From the NCBI GenBank assembly GCA_035526665.1, contig DATLBY010000140.1, positions 1 through 8,988 on the forward strand: a DNA stretch of 8,988 nt, read 5' to 3'. This document shows positions 1 to 5,338 of the stretch, piece after piece. The notes under the pieces were generated by a model. The model was not told the DNA's origin, searched no databases, and worked only from the letters and a program-made list of their open reading frames with translations. A program made the position numbers and the translations under genes. Every line of letters begins with the position of its first letter. The stretch's first letter is position 1. This DNA is from DATLBY01 sp035526665 (GTDB lineage: Bacteria > Acidobacteriota > Terriglobia > Bryobacterales > Bryobacteraceae).

Positions 1-869
1 TAGCGGTGATCGCAACCCGCGCACTTGGCAGCCGCTTCAAGTGTCCAATAAACATGGGTCACGTTCTTGGAGCCATCCTGGTTGTGAGCTTCGTAGGTCG
101 AGCTGCGCCCGTTGGCGGACTGGCTCACCAACATGCCCCAGTTATTGGGTTCATCCGACGCGTCATTGGACGCAGACGGTTTGGACGATGGTGTAGCGGC
201 TACCGTTGTGGTGGTGTCGAGGTGCTGGTAGATAATGCCCAATTCTTGGAAGTCGTGCGCGTTCGGCTTCGTGCTGAGCGTGCTGCCGGCATTCGCGCCA
301 GTGTTCGAGAAATAGTCCATGCAGCTGTTCTGGGAACTGCCATCGGTCGACTGGTGATCGAGCCCGAAAGTGTGTGCTACCTCCTGGCACATCACATGCT
401 CCCGCTCGTTGGGGTTATTGTATGTGCTCGTGTTGAAATAGCTGTCGTTCATCTTGGCCGAACCCTGCGTGATGTGAGTCCCGCCGGAGATACTGATGGT
501 CGCCAAGCCGAGCCAACCATTGAATCCGTAGTTGGCATTGCACACCTGCGTGGTTCCGGCCACCATCGAGCAGCGTTTGGTGGACTGGCCAGGGACAACG
601 GCGGTAATTACCGGGGAGGGCGGAGGAATCGATGGCGTCAGGGGATTCTGTATCGTCCCAGCATTCCAGTCCTTGGATGTTTGCGCGAGATGACTGCTCC
701 AGTCGCTACTTGTCGTGTTATCGCCCAGTTTCAACGTGAACGGGTTAGCCGTGCGCGCCCAGTGGTAACCACCCCAGGAATGCGTCGCTGATGCTACGTT
801 CACCAGCACGCCAACTGCTAATACGCCTGCGGCTAAAAACACCGAGCGGCGCTTGAATACACCAGTCAT
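1..869 (-). CDS. Secreted metzincin-like zinc metalloprotease with a QExxH motif, 3' end at window edge
   Basis: At least 289 residues read without interruption from ATG at 869 to position 3. The next codon starts TA, so it is either a stop (TAA/TAG) or Tyr, and the gene ends at or just beyond the window edge. Residues 1-28 form a signal peptide (KRR, a hydrophobic stretch about 9-25, and an ASA cleavage site before Thr29), so the protein is exported. The core has QEVAHTFGLDH at 162-172, matching the metzincin pattern HExxHxxGxxH except that the first His is Gln162. Glu163 (general base), His166 and His172 are kept. NSCMDY at 181-186 looks like the metzincin Met-turn (Met184). Cysteines at 100/110 and 283/286 could pair as disulfides. 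Residues 220-240 are a Thr/Ser/Pro-rich linker. A good ribosome site (AAGGAG) precedes the ATG. Substrate unknown. Family assignment is by motif, since overall similarity cannot be searched here. A binding protein derived from a protease is the main alternative. Confidence -1.
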   Translation of the reverse strand, partial: MTGVFKRRSVFLAAGVLAVGVLVNVASATHSWGGYHWARTANPFTLKLGDNTTSSDWSSHLAQTSKDWNAGTIQNPLTPSIPPPSPVITAVVPGQSTKRCSMVAGTTQVCNANYGFNGWLGLATISISGGTHITQGSAKMNDSYFNTSTYNNPNEREHVMCQEVAHTFGLDHQSTDGSSQNSCMDYFSNTGANAGSTLSTKPNAHDFQELGIIYQHLDTTTTVAATPSSKPSASNDASDEPNNWGMLVSQSANGRSSTYEAHNQDGSKNVTHVYWTLEAAAKCAGCDHR

Positions 870-957
870 AGGACTCCTTACCTGGCAGCCTGAAACTAGA
901 AACCTGTCTTGTACCGCCGGATTTCTAAAATATATCATCAGTTGGCAGGATTTGATC
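870..957 (-). promoter_or_regulatory. 5' region of the protease gene: Shine-Dalgarno and weak candidate promoter
   Basis: On the minus strand AAGGAG (complement of 874-879) lies four bases before the ATG at 869, a clear ribosome binding site that fixes the start. Further upstream TATATT (complement of 929-934) is a plausible -10 box, and GATCAA (952-957) sits 17 bp before it as a poor -35. An AT-rich stretch at about 960-990 could act as an UP-like element. The RBS is well supported; the promoter boxes are tentative. Confidence -1.
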
Positions 958-1026
958 ACCGTTAAGGTTATTTAGTTTACTTTTTACCGTCTGGGCCTCA
1001 GCCTCGGCCGCACACTGCTTGCCCCC

Positions 1027-1734
1027 TTATAGTGCGGTTCGGGGCTGCTTCGTATCAATTTTCTCCGCCCGCGATGCCGGTGACGCCACCATGGCGAGCC
1101 GGAAGGCCGGCCTATAGCAGGCAACACGAAGATTCTTAAGGCCTGCGGCACGCCCCAGCGCCTCCAACTCCTCTTTGTGGAACGCCGCCTCCACCGATAT
1201 CGGACCGTCATGCAGCGTAATCCGATCCCACCCGAACAGCCACCGGGTCGCGGGCAGAAAATGATAGGCCAGCGGGTGCCGTTCTAAATCCGTCACTATC
1301 ACTGCCCGCCCCGAAACCCTGCCGAATTCCCGCAGCAGGACGACCGCCTGCTCGTTGGTAAAGTGATGCAGAAACAGCGAACAGTGCACGAAATCGAAGG
1401 CTGCATCAAGGAAAGGCAGCCGGAATGCATCCCCGCAGACCCTCGGCGCGCCAGCCCTGTGCAGATGGTCCTCCTTGTAATCGAGCGAGGTGACGCGTGC
1501 CAGCGCATATCGTTCCCGCAGCGCTCGCCCCATGTCGCCCGACGCCGCTCCCACGTCCAGGAAAGTAAACGCCTGATCCGCTCTCACCAGATCCCGCATG
1601 GTTTTGCGTAATACCTCATGGCCGCCCAGAAGGCGGTTGATCAGCACCAGGTCGTGCAGGCTGGGCGCCGCCGCCTCCGGCGATTGCTCATCCAGCCATT
1701 CCGGCCGGATGATGCGTCCATGCGAGCAGATCAT
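1027..1734 (-). CDS. Class I SAM-dependent methyltransferase
   Basis: This 235-residue protein is the size of a stand-alone class I (Rossmann-fold) methyltransferase. Motif I is FLDVGAASGD at 58-67, the glycine-rich SAM-binding loop. Asp85 (TSLDYKEDH) is the likely ribose-binding acid at the end of strand 2, and Asp102 in CGDAFRLPF is the adenine-contact motif. FDFVHCSLFLHHF at 113-125 is the strand-4 region, of UbiE/Methyltransf_11 style. The N-terminus (PEWLDEQSP, LINRLLGG) resembles methyltransferases that I associate with type III polyketide synthase clusters, but no synthase is present here, so the substrate is unknown. I chose ATG at 1734 because GGAGG precedes it closely (2-base spacing, tighter than ideal) and because a longer in-frame reading would run into the divergent thymidine kinase. 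The open frame extends to 1920 but the added residues look non-coding. There is no signal peptide; it is cytoplasmic. Confidence -1.
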   Translation of the reverse strand: MICSHGRIIRPEWLDEQSPEAAAPSLHDLVLINRLLGGHEVLRKTMRDLVRADQAFTFLDVGAASGDMGRALRERYALARVTSLDYKEDHLHRAGAPRVCGDAFRLPFLDAAFDFVHCSLFLHHFTNEQAVVLLREFGRVSGRAVIVTDLERHPLAYHFLPATRWLFGWDRITLHDGPISVEAAFHKEELEALGRAAGLKNLRVACYRPAFRLAMVASPASRAEKIDTKQPRTAL

Positions 1735-1759
1735 CGCCTCCGATTGTAGACCTCTGCTA

Positions 1760-1778
1760 CCATCGAAATTCTCGATGG
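1760..1778. repeat. Perfect 7-bp inverted repeat over the thymidine kinase start codon
   Basis: CCATCGA (1760-1766) and TCGATGG (1772-1778) are exact reverse complements separated by five bases (AATTC). The dyad lies in the 40-bp gap between the divergent methyltransferase and thymidine kinase genes, and the right arm contains the kinase ATG (1775-1777). It could be a DNA operator acting on either gene or an RNA hairpin that hides the kinase start. The inverted repeat is seen directly; the function is inferred. Confidence -1.
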
Positions 1779-2389
1779 ATTTTGTTACCGGCAACATCGG
1801 TTGGATAGAGGTGATCTGCGGACCGATGTTCTCGGGTAAAAGCGAAGAACTGATCCGCAGGCTTCGCCGCGCCATGATCGCCCGCAAGCGCGTGCAAGTG
1901 TTTAAGCCGGTGATAGACACCCGCTACTCGGCTGACGAGATCGTGTCGCATGGCGACGTGCGGATGAAATCGGAGACCGTAACGCGCGCCGGAGAGATTC
2001 TCACCAAGCTCGATTGGCGGACTCAAGTCGTCGGAATTGACGAGCCTAACTTCCTGGGACCGGAACTGATCGATGTCAGCGGGCGGCTAGCCGACAGCGG
2101 CAAGCAGGTGATCATATCGGGGTTGGATACCGACTTCATGGGCCGGCCGTTCCCCCCTATACCAGACCTGCTGGCTTTGGCGGAGTCCATCACCAAAACC
2201 CTGGCAATCTGTATGCGCTGCGGCAATCCCGCCAAGCATACCCAGCGGCTGGTGGAATCGGATGACCTCATTGTGGTGGGGGCGGCTGGAATGTATGAAG
2301 CGCGCTGCCGCCGCTGCTTTGAACCCGGCATTCCACGTCAGGAATTCCTGGAATTCGCCCGGCCCGTGCTCCCTAAAGCAGGCGCCTGA
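1775..2389 (+). CDS. tdk: Thymidine kinase (type II, TK1-like)
   Basis: Phosphorylates thymidine to dTMP with ATP in the cytoplasmic pyrimidine salvage pathway. At 204 residues it matches the usual length of this family. The Walker A loop is GPMFSGKS at 16-23 with Lys22, and SEELIRRLRR follows as is typical. The Walker B / catalytic segment is DEPNF at 89-93, where most family members have DE-A/G-Q-F; the catalytic Glu90 is kept. GLDTDFMGRPF at 117-126 is the conserved sugar/base segment. The structural zinc site is complete: Cys146/Cys149 (CMRC) and Cys178/Cys181 (CRRC). The lasso loop carries Tyr174 in GMYEARC, expected to contact thymine. The ATG at 1775 is the only start giving the canonical N-terminus just before the P-loop. 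No clear Shine-Dalgarno is visible, and an inverted repeat covers the start. Identification is secure. Confidence -1.
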   Translation: MDFVTGNIGWIEVICGPMFSGKSEELIRRLRRAMIARKRVQVFKPVIDTRYSADEIVSHGDVRMKSETVTRAGEILTKLDWRTQVVGIDEPNFLGPELIDVSGRLADSGKQVIISGLDTDFMGRPFPPIPDLLALAESITKTLAICMRCGNPAKHTQRLVESDDLIVVGAAGMYEARCRRCFEPGIPRQEFLEFARPVLPKAGA

Positions 2390-2427
2390 GGCGCTTTACA
2401 GCCCCCTTTATCCCAACCGCCTGATGG

Positions 2428-2458
2428 TAGAATGGGGGTTTAAATGTTAGCCGAGGAG
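2428..2458 (+). promoter_or_regulatory. Candidate -10 box and ribosome site for the coiled-coil protein
   Basis: TAGAAT at 2428-2433 resembles a sigma-70 -10 box, with no good -35 at the proper distance. GAGGAG at 2453-2458 is a strong Shine-Dalgarno five bases before ATG 2464. The ribosome site is convincing and decides the start; the promoter is tentative. Confidence -1.
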
Positions 2459-2463
2459 AACCT

Positions 2464-3342
2464 ATGAGTGACCTTACGCCTCCACCCGCGGGAAGCGCTT
2501 CCAATTTGAAGATTCCCGTCCTGTTCGGGTCGGTCGTCGCGCTGTTGGGTGCTAATATTTACCTCTATACCCAGTTGGACGATGTCCGGAATGAATTCGG
2601 CAAGTTCCGGGAATCGACCAAAAATGAAATCAGCACGCTGAAGGAAAGTTCCTCCGTTTCGACGCAAACGGCGCGGCGCAGCCTTACCTCGTTAAAGGAT
2701 GAGCTCGAGGCCGCGCGGAGGCAGCAATTCATGGCAGTTGGACAGGCCAAGGCTGAGGCCACGAAACACGCGGAAGAATTGGCTCGCCGCCTGGCGCTGG
2801 AGCAGGAGAAACAGCAAAAAGTCCAACAGCAGTTAAGCTCCGATCTCACGAAGGTCACCGAAGTCGCCACCACGGCGACAACTAGGATCGGCGAGGTGAA
2901 CACCGAAGTCACGGCTGTAAAATCCGACGTCACCGCCACCAAATCAGAACTCGAGAAGACCATTACCGATCTGAAGCGAGTCCGCGGCGATCTCGGCGAA
3001 ACCAGCGGCCTGGTTGCCACCAACGGTAAAGAACTGCAGGCCCTGAAAGCGCTCGGTGAACGTAATTACTTCGAGTTCAAGCTTGCCAAGAGCAAAGAGC
3101 CTCGGAAGATCGGCGACGTCACCATGGTCCTTAAGAAAACAGATCCGAAGCGCAACAAATTCACCGTCGAGTTGGTGGCCGACGATAAAAAAGTCGAGAA
3201 AAAAGATAAGAACGTCAATGAGCCGCTGCAATTCTACGTCGCGCGCGCCCGGCAGCCGTACGAGATTGTTGTGAATGAAGTATCCAAGGACCAGATTACC
3301 GGCTATTTGTCCACTCCCAAGGTCCAATCTGCACGCAATTAG
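2464..3342 (+). CDS. Membrane-anchored coiled-coil protein of unknown function with a C-terminal beta-rich domain
   Basis: This 292-residue protein has four parts. A short Pro-rich N-terminus (1-15) is followed by one hydrophobic helix (about 17-36) that can act as a signal anchor. A long, charged alpha-helical region (about 37-198), rich in Glu, Lys, Gln, Thr and Ala with heptad-like spacing, looks like a coiled coil. The compact C-terminal domain (about 200-292) starts at ERNYFEFKL and is rich in Lys/Asp and beta-type residues. Basic residues flank several strands (LKKTDPKRNKF, DKKVEKKDKN). The likely topology is anchor in the inner membrane with the rod and C-terminal domain in the periplasm. 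I recall similar C-terminal domains in other Acidobacteriota proteins but know no named function. Strong ribosome site at 2453-2458. It appears to be a single-gene unit, followed by a GC hairpin at 3371-3399. It could be a structural or envelope-spacing protein; no enzymatic motif is seen. Confidence -1.
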   Translation: MSDLTPPPAGSASNLKIPVLFGSVVALLGANIYLYTQLDDVRNEFGKFRESTKNEISTLKESSSVSTQTARRSLTSLKDELEAARRQQFMAVGQAKAEATKHAEELARRLALEQEKQQKVQQQLSSDLTKVTEVATTATTRIGEVNTEVTAVKSDVTATKSELEKTITDLKRVRGDLGETSGLVATNGKELQALKALGERNYFEFKLAKSKEPRKIGDVTMVLKKTDPKRNKFTVELVADDKKVEKKDKNVNEPLQFYVARARQPYEIVVNEVSKDQITGYLSTPKVQSARN

Positions 3343-3370
3343 CAGGTCACAGTAAATATTGCGGCTTCCC

Positions 3371-3399
3371 TGCCCGGCGGGAGATTCCCCCGCCGGGTG
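3371..3399 (+). terminator. GC-rich hairpin, probable terminator after the coiled-coil gene
   Basis: CCCGGCGGG (3373-3381) and CCCGCCGGG (3389-3397) form a perfect 9-bp stem with a 7-base loop, extended by two G-U pairs on the outside. It lies 30 bases after the stop of the coiled-coil gene. It lacks the T-run of a classical intrinsic terminator (TGTCAAATCC follows), so it may be a weak terminator or an mRNA 3'-end stabilising hairpin. It also lies upstream of the gene starting near 3469 and would separate the two. Confidence -1.
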
Positions 3400-3468
3400 T
3401 CAAATCCTTCCGGTTGAATATCTTACAAAAGAAGATGTCCGTGGCCTTACGATTGCTCAACCACTTTC

Positions 3469-3915
3469 GTGAGAACCACGACAATGACGAGGATTGAAGA
3501 ACCCGAGACTCATGCCGCGCCAAAAGACGAGGCGGAAATCTGCATCCCTAAACTCTTTTGGGCAGCCCTACTAATTTTCGCGGTGAACCTTTCGATCGTG
3601 ATCTGGTTTTATTTCTCGCCCGGTTTTTCCGTCCGGATGAGCGGCTTCCATCCCGAAGAGGCCGCCCGCTTGGCCATGGCGAAGCCTTCGGTGTTCGATC
3701 GAACGGTGGACGAGAAGCCCATGCGCATCCGGGCAGCCGCGAAAGTTCGCCCGGTGCTGTACGATCTGCCGGTGCTGAATATCCCAGCGAAAACTGTGCT
3801 GGCCGTCTACGAGCCGCCCATGCCACGCGCCACGACTGTTAGCATGCCGCGAGCCACGGAAATTCAGATGCATCGCGCCACGACTGTTGAGATCCGCCCC
3901 CGGATCGTCCAATAA
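3469..3915 (+). CDS. Small single-pass membrane protein with a repeated tail, unknown function
   Basis: The 148-residue reading starts at GTG 3469; ATG at 3484 (residue 6) is an equally possible start, and neither has a clear Shine-Dalgarno. An acidic N-terminus (EEPETH, KDEAE) precedes one strongly hydrophobic segment at about 29-50 (FWAALLIFAVNLSIVIWFYF). Residues 51-148 form a Pro/Arg/Val-rich tail with no recognisable domain. The tail includes PVLYDLPVLN at about 95-104 and three 8-residue repeats at 118-141 beginning MPRATTVS, MPRATEIQ and MHRATTVE. The acidic N-terminus and lack of a positive cluster before the helix make topology uncertain. It lies between the coiled-coil gene and the convergent adaptor gene, stopping 9 bp from the adaptor stop. 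Other frames are open here too, but only this one gives a membrane-protein-like sequence. Coding is likely, not certain; function unknown. Confidence -1.
   Translation: MRTTTMTRIEEPETHAAPKDEAEICIPKLFWAALLIFAVNLSIVIWFYFSPGFSVRMSGFHPEEAARLAMAKPSVFDRTVDEKPMRIRAAAKVRPVLYDLPVLNIPAKTVLAVYEPPMPRATTVSMPRATEIQMHRATTVEIRPRIVQ
3820..3891 (+). repeat. Three tandem 24-bp in-frame repeats
   Basis: Units at 3820-3843, 3844-3867 and 3868-3891 each begin with ATG and share the GCCACG core. Units 1 and 3 are most alike (both have CGCGCCACGACTGTT), and unit 2 is more diverged. They encode 8-residue repeats with the core RAT, inside the tail of the small membrane protein. The length is a multiple of three, so copy-number change would not shift the frame. 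Confidence -1.
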
Positions 3916-3924
3916 GCCGTTGTG

Positions 3925-5160
3925 CTACTCCGCTTTCCTTTGGGCGATGATCACCCGCGTTCCTGTGTCCAGCCGCGTTAGTTGGTTCGTGGCAACCTTT
4001 TCACCTTCCTGGACGCCCTCCACAATCTCCACGTTCTCTTCAAACCGGTCGCCTACCTTCACGTCCCTCGCTTCGATTGTGCCCTTTTCAGTTACCACGT
4101 AGGCCTTATTGGAACCGAACACATAGTTGATCGCCTTGACGGGAACGAGCTTAATCTGTTCGTTCTTGTCGGTAGGGAGCTTGGCTTTTGCGTAAGAGCC
4201 GGGCTTCAGAGCCCCGGTTGGATTATCAATCAGAGCCTCCACGATGAACGTCCGCTTGGCCTGTTCCACTGTGGGCGCGATTCGCCAGACTTTCCCACGA
4301 AACGTCCGGTCGGCAAACGCTTCCATGGAGACTTCGGCAACCTGGCCGACCCGTATCCAGGGAGCCATCCGCTCCGGAACTTCCAAACGCAGGCGGATCG
4401 GATCCACTTTCACGAGCGTGAACAGAGGACTGTTCGCACGGACATATTGGCCGGGATTCACCGACCGTTCCTTGACGCGCCCCGTAAACGGAGCGAATAC
4501 CGTGGCGTCTCGCAGCTTTTTCCGCTGGAGGTCGAGCGATGCCTTAAAGCGCTCCACTTCCTGGATGAGGTTGCGGATCTGATTCACCGCCTGATCATAG
4601 GCAGCCTGCGTTACTTTGTAGCGCGCCTGCGCCTGATCCAGGTCGGCCTGTGACGCAATCCCCTGGTCCACGAGCGTTCGCGTGCGGCGGTATCTCTGCT
4701 CCGCATCCACCAGGTCGGCCTGCGCGCGGCGTACCTCAGAGGTCTCACGGATGTCCTTAATTCGATCGGCCTCGTTCTTCAAGCCAAGCCGCTCCAGCGA
4801 CATGTGCAGTTGTGCCTCGTTCTGCGCCAGCAGATAACGCTGCTCCTCATCGGAGATCCGGACCAGTACCTGCCCCTTCACCACCTGATCACCGAGATCG
4901 GCCTTGACCTCCACCACCTTTCCCTCGATCTCCGCGCTGATCGTTGTCTCGTCGAAGGGAAATAGCGTGCCGACCGATTCCACAATGCGCTGGACGTGGC
5001 GCACGCTCACCGGGGTCGCCGAAACGGTGATTGGACCGGTATCTTGTTTAGCCTGAATAGGTTGTTGTTTGGTGCACCCGGTGGCCAGTGCCAGCCCCGC
5101 CGCCAGAAGCGTAGAAATAATCACAATCGGCGGAGAGAAATTCCGGAAACTATTGTTCAT
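3925..5160 (-). CDS. Lipoprotein periplasmic adaptor (membrane fusion protein) of an RND-type efflux system
   Basis: A 411-residue adaptor of the AcrA/MexA/CusB class, which bridges an inner-membrane pump to an outer-membrane channel. The N-terminus is a lipoprotein signal (hydrophobic 11-26, then ATGC with Cys29), so it is probably anchored by lipid and faces the periplasm. The first half of the barrel-sandwich (lipoyl-like) domain is at about 70-105 (AEIEGKVVEV, GDQVVKGQVL). A long alpha-hairpin runs about 106-216, with the tip near VDQGIASQADLD, a pattern typical of TolC-interacting adaptors. The second lipoyl half is at about 218-250 (FAPFTGRV, NPGQYV), then a beta-barrel domain about 255-330 (RLRLEVPE, LKPGSYAKAKL) and a membrane-proximal domain to the end. 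AAGGA lies a few bases before ATG 5160. No pump or outer-membrane channel is in the window; downstream on this strand is only a convergent small gene, so it appears to be an orphan adaptor. Substrate unknown. Confidence -1.
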   Translation of the reverse strand: MNNSFRNFSPPIVIISTLLAAGLALATGCTKQQPIQAKQDTGPITVSATPVSVRHVQRIVESVGTLFPFDETTISAEIEGKVVEVKADLGDQVVKGQVLVRISDEEQRYLLAQNEAQLHMSLERLGLKNEADRIKDIRETSEVRRAQADLVDAEQRYRRTRTLVDQGIASQADLDQAQARYKVTQAAYDQAVNQIRNLIQEVERFKASLDLQRKKLRDATVFAPFTGRVKERSVNPGQYVRANSPLFTLVKVDPIRLRLEVPERMAPWIRVGQVAEVSMEAFADRTFRGKVWRIAPTVEQAKRTFIVEALIDNPTGALKPGSYAKAKLPTDKNEQIKLVPVKAINYVFGSNKAYVVTEKGTIEARDVKVGDRFEENVEIVEGVQEGEKVATNQLTRLDTGTRVIIAQRKAE

Positions 5161-5338
5161 GCAATCCTTAGTCTACTTAGCTTATCGCAGACTTCCGTCT
5201 AGGCGCATTACTCCTTGCTGGAGTTACATCAACCTTAGATCGCGTAGTTTGTAACCCTATGCAGCGTATGGTACTCATACCCGCATAATCGACGAGAAGG
5301 GGCGGACGTTTTCGGGCTAAGATTAGGCTTCGATCGCC
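5161..5338. promoter_or_regulatory. Divergent promoter region between adaptor and HD-GYP genes
   Basis: This 178-bp gap must hold the 5' signals of both divergent genes. On the minus strand AAGGA (complement of 5165-5169) is the adaptor ribosome site. On the plus strand CATAAT (5284-5289) is a candidate -10 box for the HD-GYP gene, without a good -35. Three short dyads occur: AGAC/GTCT (5189-5200), ACTCC/GGAGT (5210-5224) and GTATG/CATAC (5266-5280). The HD-GYP start itself has only a weak AGG about 11 bases upstream. Shared control of the two genes is an inference from layout. Confidence -1.
5266..5280. repeat. Short dyad next to the candidate -10 box of the HD-GYP gene
   Basis: GTATG (5266-5270) and CATAC (5276-5280) are exact inverted copies around GTACT. 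The dyad ends three bases before CATAAT (5284-5289), so a protein bound there would overlap the promoter spacer. At five base pairs per arm it may be chance. Confidence -1.

Noticed and set aside
6..791. Long plus-strand open frame of 261 residues
   Set aside because: It is antisense to the signal-peptide-bearing metalloprotease; its sequence is Arg/Gly/Val-rich without domains, as expected of a shadow frame in GC-rich DNA.
1598..1774. Upstream extension of the thymidine kinase frame to 1598
   Set aside because: It adds 59 residues that do not belong to the family and would overlap the methyltransferase start; the kinase family begins a few residues before the P-loop.
1735..1920. Upstream extension of the methyltransferase frame to an ATG at 1920
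   Set aside because: It would overlap the thymidine kinase N-terminus and P-loop on the other strand, and the extra 62 residues lack methyltransferase features. ATG 1734 has a GGAGG just upstream.
2339..2357. Two adjacent GAATTC sites in a GGAATTCC-like palindrome
   Set aside because: They fall inside the thymidine kinase coding region and follow from its codons; nothing suggests a functional site.
2382..2394. GCGCC-TGA-GGCGC hairpin over the thymidine kinase stop codon
   Set aside because: The stem is only five base pairs with a three-base loop formed by the stop codon, followed by just three T's; too weak to call a terminator.
2565..3327. Two overlapping minus-strand open frames opposite the coiled-coil gene
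   Set aside because: They mirror a repetitive Glu/Lys/Thr-rich coding region, have no ribosome site or domain, and overlap each other.
3548..3912. Alternative frames on both strands over the small membrane protein gene
   Set aside because: They are rich in Arg, His and Gly without a hydrophobic or domain pattern; the frame at 3469-3915 has a clean membrane helix and structured tail.
3916..3924. Possible shared terminator between the convergent small membrane protein and adaptor genes
   Set aside because: Only 9 bp separate the stops and no inverted repeat with a T-run is visible.
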